A stretch of DNA of 63,702 bases from Candidatus Thioglobus sp. (GCA_028345055.1 JAOMCO010000008.1:1-63702); one strand, 5' to 3'. Counted from the stretch's first letter, positions 18,967-30,725 are shown. Made by a program: numbers and translations. Notes: generated by a model from the letters alone, not told the origin.

Positions 18967-19944
18967 ATGGTTAGTTATTTCTTTAAAAGACTTTTGCAAG
19001 CTATTCTTGTAATGATTGTTGTTGCTTTTGTTTCTTTCTCTTTATTCAATTTTGTTGGAGATCCAGTCATTAGCTTGACAGGAGAGGATTCTTCGATTGA
19101 AAGACAAGCTGAGGTAAGAGAGGCTATAGGTTTAAATGATCCCATCTACATTCAATTTTCGAGGTTTCTCGGCAATGTCATTCAAGGTGATTTTGGCATT
19201 TCATATCAATTAAAAAGAGAGGTTTCGGATTTAATTTCTGAAAGAATGCCGGCCACTCTGGAATTAGTATTTGTTTCTGCTTTGCTTGCCATCGTAGTGG
19301 GAGTCATTTTAGGCGTCTATACGGGCATCCATAGAGATAGTTTTGTTTCAAATATTATCCTTGTTGTATCACTTGCTGGAGTTTCCCTTCCAACATTCAT
19401 TATAGGGATAATGCTGATTTATCTTTTTTCAGTAATCCTTGGAGTTCTCCCTTCTTTTGGAAGAGGTGAGGTTATAGATTTAGGTTTTTGGTCTACCGGT
19501 TTTTTAACTGTATCTGGACTTAAAGCGTTAATATTACCCTCAGTCACATTAAGCTTATTCCAAATGACATATGTCATAAGATTAGTTCGTGCTGAAATGA
19601 TGGAAATACTTCAAACAGATTATATTAAATTTGCTAAAGCTAGAGGTATCAAAAAAAATACCATTAATTATAAGCATGCGCTTAAAAATGGACTAATACC
19701 AGTCATAACTATTACAGGAATAAATATTGGCACCTTAATAGCCTTTTCAATTATTACAGAAACAGTTTTTCAATGGCCTGGTATGGGCTTACTTTTTATT
19801 AATGCAGTTTACTTCGTAGACATTCCAATAATGTCTGCTTATATGATCATGGTTGCCTTTATCTTTGTCATGATCAATTTCATAGTCGATATCACATATT
19901 ACTTTATTGATCCAAGAATAAGAATTAAGGATGAGATGAGTTAA
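18967..19944 (+). CDS. ABC transporter permease, DppB/OppB family
   Basis: This 325-residue inner-membrane protein has six hydrophobic segments. The N-terminal pattern MVSYFFKRLLQAILVMIVV is typical of DppB. The coupling loop EAA motif is seen as DYIKFAKARGIKKNTINYKHALKN at about residues 215-240, which docks onto the ATPase. It ends 2 bases before the DppC-type permease. Together they form the channel for the solute delivered by the family 5 binding protein. Confidence 0.92.
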   Translation: MVSYFFKRLLQAILVMIVVAFVSFSLFNFVGDPVISLTGEDSSIERQAEVREAIGLNDPIYIQFSRFLGNVIQGDFGISYQLKREVSDLISERMPATLELVFVSALLAIVVGVILGVYTGIHRDSFVSNIILVVSLAGVSLPTFIIGIMLIYLFSVILGVLPSFGRGEVIDLGFWSTGFLTVSGLKALILPSVTLSLFQMTYVIRLVRAEMMEILQTDYIKFAKARGIKKNTINYKHALKNGLIPVITITGINIGTLIAFSIITETVFQWPGMGLLFINAVYFVDIPIMSAYMIMVAFIFVMINFIVDITYYFIDPRIRIKDEMS

Positions 19945-19946
19945 CT

Positions 19947-20870
19947 ATGCTGTTAAAAACATTTAATAAAATTTATGATACTGATGTAGGGTACAGCTTT
20001 TTTAATTCAAAAATTGCCATCATATCCTCTGCTATTTTATTTATTATTTTTCTATGTTCAGTTTTTGCTGGAATAGTTGCGCCTTACAATCCTTTTGATC
20101 CAGCTTCAATTTCATTAATGGATGCCTTTACCCCACCTTCATGGTCTGAAGGAGGGAGTTCAAGCTTTATTCTTGGAACTGATCAGCAAGGTAGAGATAT
20201 GTTATCGACAATGATCTATGGTTCAAGGATTTCTCTAATAGTGGGTTTTGCTTCAATCATTTTTGCTATGGTGCTTGGAGTCTTCCTAGGAGTTACTGCA
20301 GGTTATATTGGCGGCAGATATGAAATTGTTGTGATGAGGCTGACAGATGTCCAATTAACAATACCTAGTATTTTAATGGCGCTACTCGTTAATGGTATCG
20401 CGAAATCAGTTATTTCGCAATCAATGCATAGTGAAATGGCTATTTATGTATTAATTTTTGCTATTGGTATATCTGAATGGCCTCAGTTTGCAAGGGTGTC
20501 AAGAGCATCTACTCTAGTTGAGAAAAACAAAGAATATGTATCAGCCTCAAGAATTATAGGCTTATCAAACATTCTCATTATGTTCAAACATATCTTACCG
20601 AACATACTTAGACCTCTTCTAGTGATTGCTACAATAGGATTGGCACTTGCAATCATTACAGAGTCTACATTAAGTTTTTTAGGTGTAGGTGTCCCACCTA
20701 CAACACCCTCACTTGGAACATTAATTAGATTTGGAAATAGTTTTTTATTTTCAGGTGAATGGTGGATTACATTTTTCCCAGCTATCTTTTTAATTGTTTT
20801 AGCTTTATCTATTAACCTATTAGGAGATTGGATGAGAGACGCCTTAAATCCAAAACTAAAAATAAGATGA
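19947..20870 (+). CDS. ABC transporter permease, DppC/OppC family
   Basis: This 307-residue permease has the DppC N-terminal extension with one early helix, the LGTDQQGRDMLSTMIYGSRIS segment diagnostic of the family, and the EAA-type loop EYVSASRIIGLSN. It partners the preceding DppB-type protein. Its stop overlaps the ATPase start as ATGA, so the ATPase is translationally coupled. Confidence 0.92.
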   Translation: MLLKTFNKIYDTDVGYSFFNSKIAIISSAILFIIFLCSVFAGIVAPYNPFDPASISLMDAFTPPSWSEGGSSSFILGTDQQGRDMLSTMIYGSRISLIVGFASIIFAMVLGVFLGVTAGYIGGRYEIVVMRLTDVQLTIPSILMALLVNGIAKSVISQSMHSEMAIYVLIFAIGISEWPQFARVSRASTLVEKNKEYVSASRIIGLSNILIMFKHILPNILRPLLVIATIGLALAIITESTLSFLGVGVPPTTPSLGTLIRFGNSFLFSGEWWITFFPAIFLIVLALSINLLGDWMRDALNPKLKIR

Positions 20871-22585
20871 GTTTGTTAAAGGTTAAAAATTTAAACATAA
20901 GCTATCCAACTAGAAAAGAAACAATTGTTGCTAGTCAAGATGTTGAATTTACTTTGGAAAGGGGAGAGATTCTGGGAATAGTTGGGGAATCTGGATCTGG
21001 AAAGTCTACTATTGCGAATGCTATTATTAATCTAATTGATCCTCCAGGTGAAATAACAGATGGCTCAATTAAAATTGATAATAGCGAATTAATAGATAAC
21101 GAAGAAGTTATTCAAAAAATTAGAGGAAAGAAAATTGGATTTGTCTTTCAAGATCCTCAAACATCTTTGAATCCACTATTTAAAATTAAAGATCAATTAA
21201 TCGAAACTATTCAAACCCATCTAGATTTAGATTATCAAGATGCATTAAACAGGTCTATCCAGCTTTTAGAGGAAGTAGGAATAGATAACGCCGAAAAAAG
21301 AATTGAAGACTATCCACATCAATTTAGTGGGGGTATGCGTCAAAGGGTTGTTATTGCATTAGCAATAAGCTGTGAACCTGATTTAATTATAGCTGACGAA
21401 CCTACAACTGCTTTAGATGTTAGTATTCAATATCAAATACTTGAATTACTTAAAGACCTTACTAAAAAAAGAAATTTAGGTGTGATTATTATCACCCATG
21501 ACATGGGAGTTATTGCCGAGACAACAAACAAAGTAATTGTTATGAGATATGGCGTTATTGTCGAGCAAGGTGATACTAAGGAATTGTTAACGAATCCTAA
21601 ATCTACTGAAGCCAGAAGTTTAGTTATTTCTGTGCCTCCCACAAATAAAAAAATTGATAGATTTAAACTGATTAGTCCTGATGGAAAAGAAATTACATCT
21701 GACTCAAAAAACTTAACAAAAAAAATTATAAAAACCTGGGGAGTTAGAGAAAACACAAATCAAAAATTATTAGAGCTAGATGGTGTTATTAAAATTTTTG
21801 ATGATAAATCTATGGCAAGCAACTTTTCATTTGGATCAAAAAATGAAACTGATGATAAAGCAGTGAAGGCAGTTGATAATGTATCTTTTGAATTATTTGA
21901 GGGAGAAACTCTTGGATTAGTTGGCGAGTCTGGCTCTGGAAAATCAACAATAGCAAAGATCATTACAGGCTTAGTAAGGCCTACTAATGGTGAAATTATT
22001 TATAATAATCTCTCACTCTATAATTCAAAAAGAAAGTATCAAATTGATAAGAGTAGAGGACAAATTCAGATGATATTTCAAGATCCGTACTCGTCTTTAA
22101 ACCCAAGGTTTAAAGTAAGAGACATTATTTCTGAACCAATAAAGCTTTTTCAAAAGAATATTAGTTCTAGCGAGCTCACTCAAAATCTGTACGACTTGAT
22201 TGATATTGTTGGAATGTCAAGACAATCATTAGATCGATATCCCCATGAATTTTCTGGTGGACAAAGACAAAGAATATCAATTGCTAGAGCTTTGGCTTCA
22301 AGGCCACGTCTATTAATTTGTGATGAGCCTACTTCCGCCTTGGATGTTAGCATCCAAGCACAAGTGTTAAATCTTTTAAAGGATATTCAAGATGAACTTC
22401 ATCTGACTATGTTGTTTATTAGTCATGACCTTCCTGTCATCAGACAAATGTGCAACAGAATTGTAGTTCTTAAAAATGGTAGCGTTTGTGAAACAAAAGA
22501 AAGTGAGGACTTATTTAACAATCCAGAACATTCATATACTCAGGAACTAATTAGGTTAATGCCTAAAATTGAATCCATAGTTTAA
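20867..22585 (+). CDS. Fused double ABC ATPase (DppD-DppF type)
   Basis: This 572-residue protein carries two complete ATPase domains in one chain. Each has a Walker A GESGSGKST (about residues 41-49 and 360-368), a signature (SGGMRQR and SGGQRQR) and a Walker B (LIIADEPT and LLICDEPT). Most Dpp/Opp systems use two separate ATPases; fused forms are also known, as in GsiA. I chose the ATG at 20867, with ATGA overlap of the permease stop, over an upstream TTG at 20828 that overlaps the permease by 43 bases. The linker carries the oligopeptide-transporter C-terminal region. Confidence 0.93.
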   Translation: MSLLKVKNLNISYPTRKETIVASQDVEFTLERGEILGIVGESGSGKSTIANAIINLIDPPGEITDGSIKIDNSELIDNEEVIQKIRGKKIGFVFQDPQTSLNPLFKIKDQLIETIQTHLDLDYQDALNRSIQLLEEVGIDNAEKRIEDYPHQFSGGMRQRVVIALAISCEPDLIIADEPTTALDVSIQYQILELLKDLTKKRNLGVIIITHDMGVIAETTNKVIVMRYGVIVEQGDTKELLTNPKSTEARSLVISVPPTNKKIDRFKLISPDGKEITSDSKNLTKKIIKTWGVRENTNQKLLELDGVIKIFDDKSMASNFSFGSKNETDDKAVKAVDNVSFELFEGETLGLVGESGSGKSTIAKIITGLVRPTNGEIIYNNLSLYNSKRKYQIDKSRGQIQMIFQDPYSSLNPRFKVRDIISEPIKLFQKNISSSELTQNLYDLIDIVGMSRQSLDRYPHEFSGGQRQRISIARALASRPRLLICDEPTSALDVSIQAQVLNLLKDIQDELHLTMLFISHDLPVIRQMCNRIVVLKNGSVCETKESEDLFNNPEHSYTQELIRLMPKIESIV

Positions 22586-22598
22586 TTCACATGATATT

Positions 22599-22948
22599 TG
22601 GTGGAGATGGGGGGAATTGAACCCCCGTCCGAAAACTTTCAGTCAAGAAGTCTACATGTTTAGTAAAGGTCTATTGAGTTAACTTTTTACCACCCGACCC
22701 ACAGGGATGTAGAAAGCGATTTTAGATTAGGTTTTAACCCTATTATCCTAAAATAATAATAGTGGCGAGTCTGTTAGCGACCGTTATCCTAAAAGTACAG
22801 ACAACTCCTAAGTAACGGTTAGCATTATGCTGCTAAAGCGTAGTTGTCTTCGTTTGCAACTATTATTTAAAGAACGTTTTTACGAGCAATCTTTATCCTC
22901 GACATGCATCCTTGAAATCCAACTCCTCGTCGAAGCCATGTCATCCCC
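22599..22948 (-). ncRNA. ssrA: Transfer-messenger RNA
   Basis: Transcript-messenger RNA of about 350 bases, on the minus strand. The 5' end GGGGATG pairs with CATCTCC before an encoded CCA, forming the tRNA-like acceptor stem, and the T arm GGGGGTTCAATTCCCCC is at 22612-22628. The tag frame at 22825-22857 reads ANEDNYALAA then TAA. It rescues stalled ribosomes with SmpB. A -10 TATAAT lies at 22960-22965 on the minus strand, consistent with its promoter. The 3' side converges with the ABC ATPase gene. Confidence 0.97.
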
Positions 22949-22959
22949 AGATAATACAT

Positions 22960-22965
22960 ATTATA
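22960..22965 (-). promoter_or_regulatory. ssrA -10 element
   Basis: A perfect TATAAT on the minus strand, 11 bases before the mature tmRNA 5' end, which RNase P would generate from a slightly longer precursor. I see no convincing -35. Confidence 0.5.
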
Positions 22966-22982
22966 CTCTTGATTAATTAAAT

Positions 22983-24167
22983 TTAGCTAATTGTGACTCT
23001 AGCAAACTTTCTTTTACCAACTTGGTAAACTGAAGTACCCTCTTTTGGAATTAAGTCTTTATCGATGATCTTTTCACCATCCATTTTTACTGCACCCTGC
23101 TTAATCATTCTAAAGGCCTCTGATGTTGAGCTAACAAGGTTGGAGTCTTTGAGTAAGTTTGCAATTTTAAGGCCCTTTGAAAAAGTAAACTCATCCATTT
23201 CATCTGGAGTTTGATTTTTAGCAAAGCGATCAATGAAGTTATGCTGTGCTTTTTTTGCCGCTTCATTGTTATGAAAACGCGCTATGATTTCTTCTGCTAA
23301 ACGAAACTTGATGTTTCTGGGGTTCTCACCATTCTCAACCTCTTTTTTCCATGATGCAATAGTCTCAAGAGACTCAGAACTCAATAGCTCAAGGTATCGC
23401 CACATGAGTTCATCAGAAATCGACATAATCTTGCCAAACATACTGTCAGGTTCTTCGTCAATTCCTATGTAGTTGTCAAGAGATTTGCTCATTTTCTGAA
23501 CACCATCTAAGCCCTCTAGTATTGGCATTGTCAGAATGACTTGAGGCTCCATATCAGCTTGTTTTTGAAGCTCTCTTCCAACTAAAAGATTAAATTTCTG
23601 ATCAGAGCCACCCAGTTCTATATCTGCGCGAAGTGCTACTGAGTCATAACCCTGAACTAACGGGTACAAAAACTCATGTATTGAGATTGCTTGACCACCC
23701 TTATAACGCTTCGAAAAGTCATCACGCTCAAGCATTCTAGCAACGGTATGCTTGGATGCAAGAGAAATCATTTCTGTTGAGCTCATTTTACTCATCCATT
23801 CTGAGTTAAAAGCTATCTTAGTTTTATCCTTATCTAGGATTTTAAAGACCTGATTTGTATAAGTCTTCGCATTCTCATGAACATCATCTTTTGTCAGTGG
23901 CTTTCGAGTTACATTTTTTCCTGTTGGATCTCCAATCATTCCCGTAAAGTCACCAATCAGAAAAATTATCTCGTGACCAAGGTCTTGAAGCTGCTTCAAT
24001 TTATTGATGACAACTGTATGGCCTAGGTGAAGATCTGGCGCAGTAGGGTCCAATCCTAGCTTAATTCTTAGTGGTTTATTTTTTTGAAGTTTTTTCTTGA
24101 GTTCATCAAGGGGCAGTATTTCATCAACACCTCTTTGAATGATTGCTAATTGTTTATCAATTGTCAT
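22983..24167 (-). CDS. tyrS: Tyrosyl-tRNA synthetase
   Basis: This 394-residue class I synthetase charges tRNA-Tyr. It has the HIGH-type motif HLGH at residues 47-50 ([15 protein letters not shown]) and KMSKS in the second half. A C-terminal S4-like RNA-binding domain ([18 protein letters not shown]) completes it. It is last in a minus-strand holA-proA-tyrS group; the gap from proA is 12 bases. Confidence 0.97.
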   Translation of the reverse strand: MTIDKQLAIIQRGVDEILPLDELKKKLQKNKPLRIKLGLDPTAPDLHLGHTVVINKLKQLQDLGHEIIFLIGDFTGMIGDPTGKNVTRKPLTKDDVHENAKTYTNQVFKILDKDKTKIAFNSEWMSKMSSTEMISLASKHTVARMLERDDFSKRYKGGQAISIHEFLYPLVQGYDSVALRADIELGGSDQKFNLLVGRELQKQADMEPQVILTMPILEGLDGVQKMSKSLDNYIGIDEEPDSMFGKIMSISDELMWRYLELLSSESLETIASWKKEVENGENPRNIKFRLAEEIIARFHNNEAAKKAQHNFIDRFAKNQTPDEMDEFTFSKGLKIANLLKDSNLVSSTSEAFRMIKQGAVKMDGEKIIDKDLIPKEGTSVYQVGKRKFARVTIS

Positions 24168-24179
24168 TTTCTGTATTCT

Positions 24180-25439
24180 TTATGGCCTTATTTGTCCGTC
24201 ACCCATGACGATATATTTTTGTGATGTTAAACCCTCAAGCCCAACAGGACCTCTGACATGAAATTTACCTGTACTGATTCCAATTTCTGCGCCTAATCCA
24301 TATTCAAAGCCATCAGCAAATCCGGTTGAAACATTTACCATAACAGATGATGAGTCAACTTCAGACAAGAATTTTTCTGAATGTCTATCATTCTCAGTCA
24401 CAATTGCATCCGTATGTGCTGACCCAAAGGTATTGATGTGTTTGATTGCCTCGTCAACTGAATTTACAATCTTCATCGATAAAATAGGGGCTAGATACTC
24501 CTCTGTCCAGTCACTCTCAGAGGCTTTATTAATCTCGCTAGAGAGTTGCTGTGATTTTTCACATCCTCTTATCTCAACACCTTTTTCTGAAAACAGACTT
24601 ATCAGTTTTAATAAAGCCTTACCATCAAAATCTTTATGCACGAGCAGAGTCTCAGTAGCATTACAAACCCCATATCTTCTAGTTTTTCCATTAAAAGCAA
24701 TATCCATTCCTTTTTGCGGGTCAGCATCTTTATCTAGGTAGGTATGACAGACACCATCCAGATGCTTTATAACTGGAACAGTTGCATTTTTGCTTATATT
24801 TTTAATAAGCCCCTTGCCTCCCCTTGGGATAATGGCATCGACATATTCACTTGCTCTCACTAGCTCAGTAACTGCCTCACGATCAGTCACCTCAATGAGT
24901 TGTACAGAACATGGGTCAAGATCTACATCATTAAGACCATTTTTAATACATGTATAAAAGGCCATATTAGAATTAATAGCCTCAGATCCACCTCTTAAAA
25001 TAACAGCATTTCCAGATTTAATGCAAAGCGCTGCGGCATCAACAGTGACATTTGGACGAGATTCGTAAATCATTCCTATTACGCCAAGTGGAACCATCAT
25101 TTTTCCAATCTTAATACCACTCGGCCTTTCTGCAAATTCTGAGGTTTTGCCAATTGGATCATCCAAATTTGCAATCTGTTTAAGACTCTCTACTACAGCA
25201 TCTAATCTCTCATCATCAAGCATCAAACGATCTAGGAGTGCATCATCAATATTGTTTTTTTTAGCTGCATGCATATCTAAATTATTGGCATCAATTATGA
25301 GCTGTTTGTTTTCTTGAATTTGATTAGCAATACTATCTAAAGAGCTATTTTTTTGTTCTGTGTTTGCAATTCTCAATGTAACAGAAGCTAGCTTGGCCTT
25401 TTGACCAATTTTGTTAATAAGTTCAGATATTGAGTTCAT
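24180..25439 (-). CDS. proA: Glutamate-5-semialdehyde dehydrogenase (gamma-glutamyl phosphate reductase)
   Basis: This 419-residue aldehyde dehydrogenase fold protein catalyses the second step of proline biosynthesis. The family segments [39 protein letters not shown] and the catalytic cysteine in [13 protein letters not shown] are all present. The 5' end overlaps the holA 3' end by 17 bases, so the two are co-transcribed. No proB is in the window. Confidence 0.96.
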   Translation of the reverse strand: MNSISELINKIGQKAKLASVTLRIANTEQKNSSLDSIANQIQENKQLIIDANNLDMHAAKKNNIDDALLDRLMLDDERLDAVVESLKQIANLDDPIGKTSEFAERPSGIKIGKMMVPLGVIGMIYESRPNVTVDAAALCIKSGNAVILRGGSEAINSNMAFYTCIKNGLNDVDLDPCSVQLIEVTDREAVTELVRASEYVDAIIPRGGKGLIKNISKNATVPVIKHLDGVCHTYLDKDADPQKGMDIAFNGKTRRYGVCNATETLLVHKDFDGKALLKLISLFSEKGVEIRGCEKSQQLSSEINKASESDWTEEYLAPILSMKIVNSVDEAIKHINTFGSAHTDAIVTENDRHSEKFLSEVDSSSVMVNVSTGFADGFEYGLGAEIGISTGKFHVRGPVGLEGLTSQKYIVMGDGQIRP

Positions 25440-26445
25440 TGTTATTTCCAGATAAAGAGATAACTACGTTTTGTAGTTCATCATAAACGTTAAGATTATC
25501 CATACCTTTAAGAGAGCGGTCAATACGGCCAAGTTTTAAAAGAATCTTTTGAAGCTTCTGGTAACTGTGTTTTTTGAGTGCATTAGATATGAATGGTTTA
25601 CGTTTTTGCCATACTCGATGTTTATTAAGGATAGATTCAAGCGTGTCGTTTGTTTTGAGTTCAATTGACATCATGACTAAATTTGTTATTTCTCTATAGA
25701 GTGAGGAAATTAAAATAACTGGTGGTATAGAGTCATCAACTAGAGAGTTAAAAATCTTGTTTACTTTGTCAGTATCTCCGAGAAGTGCTGAATCAATCAA
25801 GCCAAAAACAGAATATTGAGATTGCTGATCAATCTGATCGAGGTATTCCCTCAGATTAATCTTACCATCTGGGTAGGCAATTTTTAGTTTTTCAATCTCT
25901 TGCATTGTTGCTAAAAGGTTACCTTCAGTGCAGTAAGCTATTGCATTTGCAGCTTCGATATTCGAATCAAGGCCCAGTTGTGTCATGTTTCTAGTAATCC
26001 ACCCCACTAGTTGATTGCTTTGAACTTCCCAGTGTTGAATAATAACTCCATTTTTATCAAGAGCTTTAAACCACTTACTTTTCTGTTGTACCATCTCGAG
26101 TTTTCCTGATGAGATGATTAGAAGAATATCTTCTGGAAGCGCCCCCACTATTTCAGTCAGTGCCTTTGAACCTCTAACTCCAATCTTTCCTGAAGTAAGT
26201 CGACATTCTATAATTCTTTTTTCAGCAAAGAGAGATGGACTGGAGATCAAGCTAAAAATACTATCCCATGAGAAGTTTCCATCAATATCGAACCTAAATC
26301 TTTCAGTAAAGCCATTCTCTCTTCCTGCTGCTTTAATCGTTGATAAAGATTGCTCTACAAGAAGTATTTCTGCACCAAATGCAAAATAAGTTGAAGCCAT
26401 TTGATTAGAAACTGAGCTATGTAATTGTTCGGGCTTAATATTCAT
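25423..26445 (-). CDS. holA: DNA polymerase III delta subunit
   Basis: This 340-residue clamp-loader delta subunit opens the beta clamp. It has the expected N-terminal region ([25 protein letters not shown]), a Walker-like fold without an active ATP site, and a helical C-terminal collar domain ([18 protein letters not shown]). It is the first gene of the holA-proA-tyrS unit. In many gammaproteobacteria holA follows lptE, which is absent here. Confidence 0.93.
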   Translation of the reverse strand: MNIKPEQLHSSVSNQMASTYFAFGAEILLVEQSLSTIKAAGRENGFTERFRFDIDGNFSWDSIFSLISSPSLFAEKRIIECRLTSGKIGVRGSKALTEIVGALPEDILLIISSGKLEMVQQKSKWFKALDKNGVIIQHWEVQSNQLVGWITRNMTQLGLDSNIEAANAIAYCTEGNLLATMQEIEKLKIAYPDGKINLREYLDQIDQQSQYSVFGLIDSALLGDTDKVNKIFNSLVDDSIPPVILISSLYREITNLVMMSIELKTNDTLESILNKHRVWQKRKPFISNALKKHSYQKLQKILLKLGRIDRSLKGMDNLNVYDELQNVVISLSGNNNELNI

Positions 26446-26539
26446 GCTTAATTAAATCGATGCAGCATTTGAATAAGAGAAAGATTTTTAAATTTTTCAT
26501 ACCCATTATGTCATAGTTAAAAAAAATAATGATTAAACC

Positions 26540-26583
26540 TTGAAAAATGCTATCAAACCCTATATATATTGAATCAATAGGGT
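26540..26583 (+). promoter_or_regulatory. ftsH promoter with inverted repeat over the -10
   Basis: A -35 TTGAAA (26540-26545) and a -10 TATATA (26563-26568) are 17 bases apart. The arms ACCCTAT (26557-26563) and ATAGGGT (26577-26583) flank the -10 and start region. This may be an operator or a 5' stem-loop. It does not look like the heat-shock sigma-32 promoter of E. coli ftsH. Confidence 0.45.
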
Positions 26584-26619
26584 ATATTTATCTTTCTAAT
26601 TTAGGTTAATTTAAAGTTT

Positions 26620-28545
26620 ATGTATAAGAATATTTTACTATGGTTGGTTCTTGGAAGTGTGCTTGCATCGCTTTTTGGGCAGTTTAATGTAACAAGCGAG
26701 TCTAATGATATTAGTTATTCTCAGTTCATTCAAAATGTTAAGCAAGGAAACGTTTCAAGCGTAACAATAGCTGGAAGTAATATCAGTGGAGTTACTTCAC
26801 TGGGTGAAAAATTTAAAACTTATAGCCCAGGTGACCTTGGACTAATGGGGGATTTATTAAATAATGGTGTTGCAGTTCAAGCAACACCGCCTGCTAAAGA
26901 GAGCTTTGTAAAACAATTAATTATTTCACTAGCACCAATACTTCTTCTGATTGGAGTAATCATGTATACCATGAGAGGTGCTGGAGGAGCAATGGGTGGT
27001 AAAAATCCCATGTCATTTGGTAAGTCTAAAGCGCGATTAATTACTAAGGATGAGTCCCATGTAACTTTTGAAGACGTTGCTGGTGTTGATGAAGCAAAAG
27101 AAGAGGTTGGGGAGCTTGTTGACTTTCTTTCTGATCCAAGTAAATTCACAAAGGTTGGTGGAAAAATACCTAAAGGTGTTTTAATGGTAGGGCCTCCAGG
27201 AACTGGTAAAACTCTTCTTGCTAAGGCAGTTGCAGGGGAAGCTGATGTTCCATTCTTTTTCATTTCTGGTTCGGATTTTGTAGAAATGTTTGTAGGTGTA
27301 GGTGCATCCAGAGTTAGAGATATGTTTGAGCAGGCCAAGAAAAGTGCGCCTTGTATTATATTTATCGATGAGATTGATGCCGTTGGACGTCAACGTGGCG
27401 CGGGAATGGGCGGTGGTCATGATGAGCGTGAGCAAACACTCAACCAAATGCTAGTTGAAATGGATGGTTTTGAAGGCTCAGAGGGAATTATTGTAGTAGC
27501 CGCAACAAACCGTCCTGATGTTCTTGATCCAGCGCTTTTGAGGCCTGGAAGATTTGACAGAACAGTTACGGTGGGACTTCCAGATATAAATGGACGTGAT
27601 GCTATCTTAAAAGTTCATATGAGAAAACTTCCCATCGCAAAGAATGTTAAATCAATGGATATAGCAAGAGGTACACCAGGATTTTCTGGTGCAGACCTTG
27701 CGAATCTTGCTAATGAAGCAGCATTAATTGCAGCTAGATTTAGTAAGAAACTCGTAGGAATGAGAGAATTTGAGAAGGCAAAAGATAAAATTATGATGGG
27801 TGCTGAAAGAAAGGGCATGGTGATGGATGCATCTGAGAAAGAAATGACTGCTTATCATGAAGCAGGCCATGCTATTGTTGGGCGTCTTATGCCAGAGCAT
27901 GATCCAGTTTACAAAGTCAGTATTATTCCAAGGGGAAGAGCTTTAGGCGTAACAATGTTTCTTCCAGAAAAAGATAGTTATAGTATCTCAAAACGTAAGC
28001 TGAACTCTCAAGTTGCATCTTTATTTGGGGGTCGAATTGCTGAAGAGTTGGTATATGGAGAGGATGCTGTAACTACTGGTGCTAGTAATGATATTGAGAG
28101 AGCTACTGAGATTGCTCATAAAATGGTCAAACTTTGGGGTATGTCAAGTGTTATGGGGCCTATGGCATATGGAGAGGATGAGGGAGAGGTTTTCCTCGGA
28201 CGTCAAGTCACAAAACACAAGCATATTTCCGATGAAACATTTACTAAAGTTGATAGTGAGATTCGTAAGATCATTGATACGAATTACTCTGCAGCGTATA
28301 AGATTATTGAAGATAACAGAGATATTCTTGATGCAATGGCGGCTGCTTTAGTAGAGTTTGAAACAATTGATACTAATCAGATTGATGACTTAATGGCTAG
28401 AATACCTATGAGGGAAGCGGCAGAAGTTGTTGACTCTGATGAGGTCTCTTCTGAACTGGGTACTGGAGGCAAAGATTCAAAAAGTTCTAAATCTTCATCA
28501 GATACAAACACTGATGCAGATGGCGGCACTGAACAGTTTGCATAA
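26620..28545 (+). CDS. ftsH: ATP-dependent zinc metalloprotease FtsH
   Basis: This 641-residue membrane-anchored AAA+ protease degrades misfolded and regulatory membrane proteins. Two membrane segments (about 5-22 and 100-118) flank a short periplasmic domain. The AAA domain has Walker A GPPGTGKT and Walker B IIFIDEID, and the zinc motif HEAGH is at about residues 413-417. The C-terminus is a polar Ser/Asp/Gly-rich tail. It heads an ftsH-folP-glmM operon, the classic gammaproteobacterial order. Confidence 0.98.
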   Translation: MYKNILLWLVLGSVLASLFGQFNVTSESNDISYSQFIQNVKQGNVSSVTIAGSNISGVTSLGEKFKTYSPGDLGLMGDLLNNGVAVQATPPAKESFVKQLIISLAPILLLIGVIMYTMRGAGGAMGGKNPMSFGKSKARLITKDESHVTFEDVAGVDEAKEEVGELVDFLSDPSKFTKVGGKIPKGVLMVGPPGTGKTLLAKAVAGEADVPFFFISGSDFVEMFVGVGASRVRDMFEQAKKSAPCIIFIDEIDAVGRQRGAGMGGGHDEREQTLNQMLVEMDGFEGSEGIIVVAATNRPDVLDPALLRPGRFDRTVTVGLPDINGRDAILKVHMRKLPIAKNVKSMDIARGTPGFSGADLANLANEAALIAARFSKKLVGMREFEKAKDKIMMGAERKGMVMDASEKEMTAYHEAGHAIVGRLMPEHDPVYKVSIIPRGRALGVTMFLPEKDSYSISKRKLNSQVASLFGGRIAEELVYGEDAVTTGASNDIERATEIAHKMVKLWGMSSVMGPMAYGEDEGEVFLGRQVTKHKHISDETFTKVDSEIRKIIDTNYSAAYKIIEDNRDILDAMAAALVEFETIDTNQIDDLMARIPMREAAEVVDSDEVSSELGTGGKDSKSSKSSSDTNTDADGGTEQFA

Positions 28546-28557
28546 CTTGTCCTAGGC

Positions 28558-29367
28558 ATGGATGTTATTCAGCCAATTATTATGGGTGTTCTTAATGTAA
28601 CACCCGATTCTTTTTCTGATGGGGGTAAATTTTTTGATGCCTCATCAGCTATTGAACAAGCTAAATCAATGGTTGATAGTGGGGCTGGGATTATAGATAT
28701 AGGTGGAGAATCTACCCGCCCTGGTGCTTTTGCTGTAAGTATAAATGATGAGCTTAACAGGGTAATTCCAGTTATTAAGGCACTCCAGGGAGAAATTAAC
28801 GTACCTATCTCAATTGATACTTCAAAACCGGAGGTAATGGAGCAAGCTGTTGAATCCGGGGCAAGCATTATTAATGATGTCAATGCTCTTAGAGCAGAGG
28901 GCGCAGTCGAAATGGCTGCAAAACTTAAGACTCATGTCTGTCTAATGCATATGCAAGGTAGTCCAAGAACAATGCAGAATAATCCGAATTATGATGATGT
29001 TGTTGATGATATTAAAAGATTTTTCAAGGAAAGAATTAAAGTATGTGAAGCTGCAGGAATAGAACTGAACTCCATCACTCTTGATCCAGGATTTGGTTTT
29101 GGAAAGAATTTAGGTCATAATATAGCTTTACTAAAAAATCTCTCAGAATTTCATGAATTTGGAGTAACTATTTTGGCTGGACTCTCCAGAAAATCAATGA
29201 TTGGAAGCTTGTTAGGTGATAAAAATGTTGACTCAAGAATGATTGGGAGCGTAACAGCTGCACTTATTGCTGTAGAGAATGGAGCAGACATTATCAGAGT
29301 TCATGATGTTTCAGAGACAAATGATGCAATTAAAGTATGGCATCAAATCAAAAATTTTAGGGAGTAG
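28558..29367 (+). CDS. folP: Dihydropteroate synthase
   Basis: This 269-residue TIM-barrel enzyme of folate synthesis joins p-aminobenzoate to the pterin and is the sulfonamide target. The pterin-site motifs are [15 protein letters not shown] near residues 10-24, [11 protein letters not shown] and [10 protein letters not shown]. The gene lies 12 bases after ftsH and 2 bases before glmM. Confidence 0.97.
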   Translation: MDVIQPIIMGVLNVTPDSFSDGGKFFDASSAIEQAKSMVDSGAGIIDIGGESTRPGAFAVSINDELNRVIPVIKALQGEINVPISIDTSKPEVMEQAVESGASIINDVNALRAEGAVEMAAKLKTHVCLMHMQGSPRTMQNNPNYDDVVDDIKRFFKERIKVCEAAGIELNSITLDPGFGFGKNLGHNIALLKNLSEFHEFGVTILAGLSRKSMIGSLLGDKNVDSRMIGSVTAALIAVENGADIIRVHDVSETNDAIKVWHQIKNFRE

Positions 29368-29369
29368 CT

Positions 29370-30704
29370 TTGAGTAATTTTTTTGGAACTGATGGAATCC
29401 GAGGCGAAGTCGGTAAGTCTCCCATTACCGCTGATGTATTATTAAAAGTTGGATGGGCAGTTGGCTCGGTTTTGAGAGAGCAAAATGAAAATCCAAGTGT
29501 CATTATTGGTAAGGATACTCGAGTATCAGGCTATTTATTTGAATCTGCTCTTGAGGCTGGTTTTTTATCTGCTGGTGTCAATGTTGGTTTGCTTGGTCCT
29601 ATGCCATCTCCAGCAATAGCATACCTAACAAAAGCGTTCAGAGCTTCTGCAGGTGTTGTAATTAGTGCATCACATAACCCTTTCCAAGACAATGGAGTAA
29701 AGTTTTTCTCAAGTATGGGTGTGAAGTTAAGTGACGATACGCAAAAAGCAATCGAAAAAAAGATTGCAATGCCAATGGTAAGTGTAGATTCAGCATCAAT
29801 TGGAAAGGCAAAACGCTATGAACAGGCTTTAGGTAGGTATGTAGAGTTTTGTAAATCTACATTTGATAAGTCTCTTAATTTATCAGATTTAAAAATAGTA
29901 ATTGATTGTGCTAATGGTGCCACTTACCATATTGCTGAAGACGTGTTTACGGAACTTGGAGCTACTGTAATAATGATAAACAATTCTCCAGATGGTTACA
30001 ATATTAACTTTAATTGTGGTGCAACAGATACACTTCATTTGCAGAAAGAGGTTATAGAACATAATGCGGATATTGGTATCGCTTTTGATGGAGATGGTGA
30101 CAGGCTTATTATGGTAGATCATAAAGGCGAAAAAGTTGATGGAGATGAATTGGTTTGCATAATTGGAAATGCTTGGAAAGAATCTGGCGATCTTAAATCA
30201 GATACAGTTGTTGGCACCAAAATGACTAATTTAGGGATACGTAAAGCCCTCTCTGATAATGGTATTAATTTTATAGAGGCAAATGTCGGTGACAGGTATG
30301 TTATGGACCAAATGATTAAAAATAAAGCAATCCTTGGTGGTGAGGGGTCAGGCCATATTATTTGCTTAAACAAATCAACTTCAGGAGATGCCATCATTGC
30401 ATCATTACAAGTCCTAGAGGTACTGGCAAAATCAGGAAAAACGCTCTTAGATCTCAAAAGTAGAATGACAAAATATCCACAAGTTTTAATTAATGTTAAG
30501 ACAGATGTAAAGATTGATTTTAATAAAGATTCAAAGCTAACTCAAGCAATAAAATCCTTAGAGTCAAAACTATCAGAGACTGGACGTATATTGATTAGAG
30601 AGTCAGGCACAGAGCCACTTATTAGAATAATGGTTGAGAGTACTAATAATGATTTGGCAAATGAATCTGCGGAGCAATTAGCAGAGATTGTTAAGTCAAT
30701 GTAA
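29370..30704 (+). CDS. glmM: Phosphoglucosamine mutase
   Basis: This 444-residue enzyme interconverts glucosamine 6-phosphate and 1-phosphate for cell-wall precursors. It has the phosphoserine loop [11 protein letters not shown] near residue 100, the metal-binding loop DGDGDR and the phosphate-binding [10 protein letters not shown] near the C-terminus. The start codon is TTG (29370), placed 2 bases after the folP stop with GGGAG just upstream. The expected N-terminus [12 protein letters not shown] supports this start. A strong terminator overlaps its stop codon. Confidence 0.97.
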   Translation: MSNFFGTDGIRGEVGKSPITADVLLKVGWAVGSVLREQNENPSVIIGKDTRVSGYLFESALEAGFLSAGVNVGLLGPMPSPAIAYLTKAFRASAGVVISASHNPFQDNGVKFFSSMGVKLSDDTQKAIEKKIAMPMVSVDSASIGKAKRYEQALGRYVEFCKSTFDKSLNLSDLKIVIDCANGATYHIAEDVFTELGATVIMINNSPDGYNINFNCGATDTLHLQKEVIEHNADIGIAFDGDGDRLIMVDHKGEKVDGDELVCIIGNAWKESGDLKSDTVVGTKMTNLGIRKALSDNGINFIEANVGDRYVMDQMIKNKAILGGEGSGHIICLNKSTSGDAIIASLQVLEVLAKSGKTLLDLKSRMTKYPQVLINVKTDVKIDFNKDSKLTQAIKSLESKLSETGRILIRESGTEPLIRIMVESTNNDLANESAEQLAEIVKSM

Positions 30705-30725
30705 TTACTAAGTAATTACATTTTT
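30699..30725 (+). terminator. Terminator after glmM
   Basis: ATGTAATTAC (30699-30708) pairs perfectly with GTAATTACAT (30712-30721) around the loop TAA, and T residues follow to 30725. The stem includes the last sense codon and the stop of glmM, so it ends the ftsH-folP-glmM transcript immediately. Confidence 0.8.

Noticed and set aside
22612-22628. A separate ordinary tRNA at the tmRNA 3' end
   Set aside because: The T arm and CCA belong to the tRNA-like domain of ssrA; there is no anticodon arm next to them and the 5' half lies 320 bases away.
26877-27338. 153-codon open frame antisense to ftsH
   Set aside because: It mirrors the highly conserved AAA domain of ftsH on the other strand and has no ribosome site or family resemblance.
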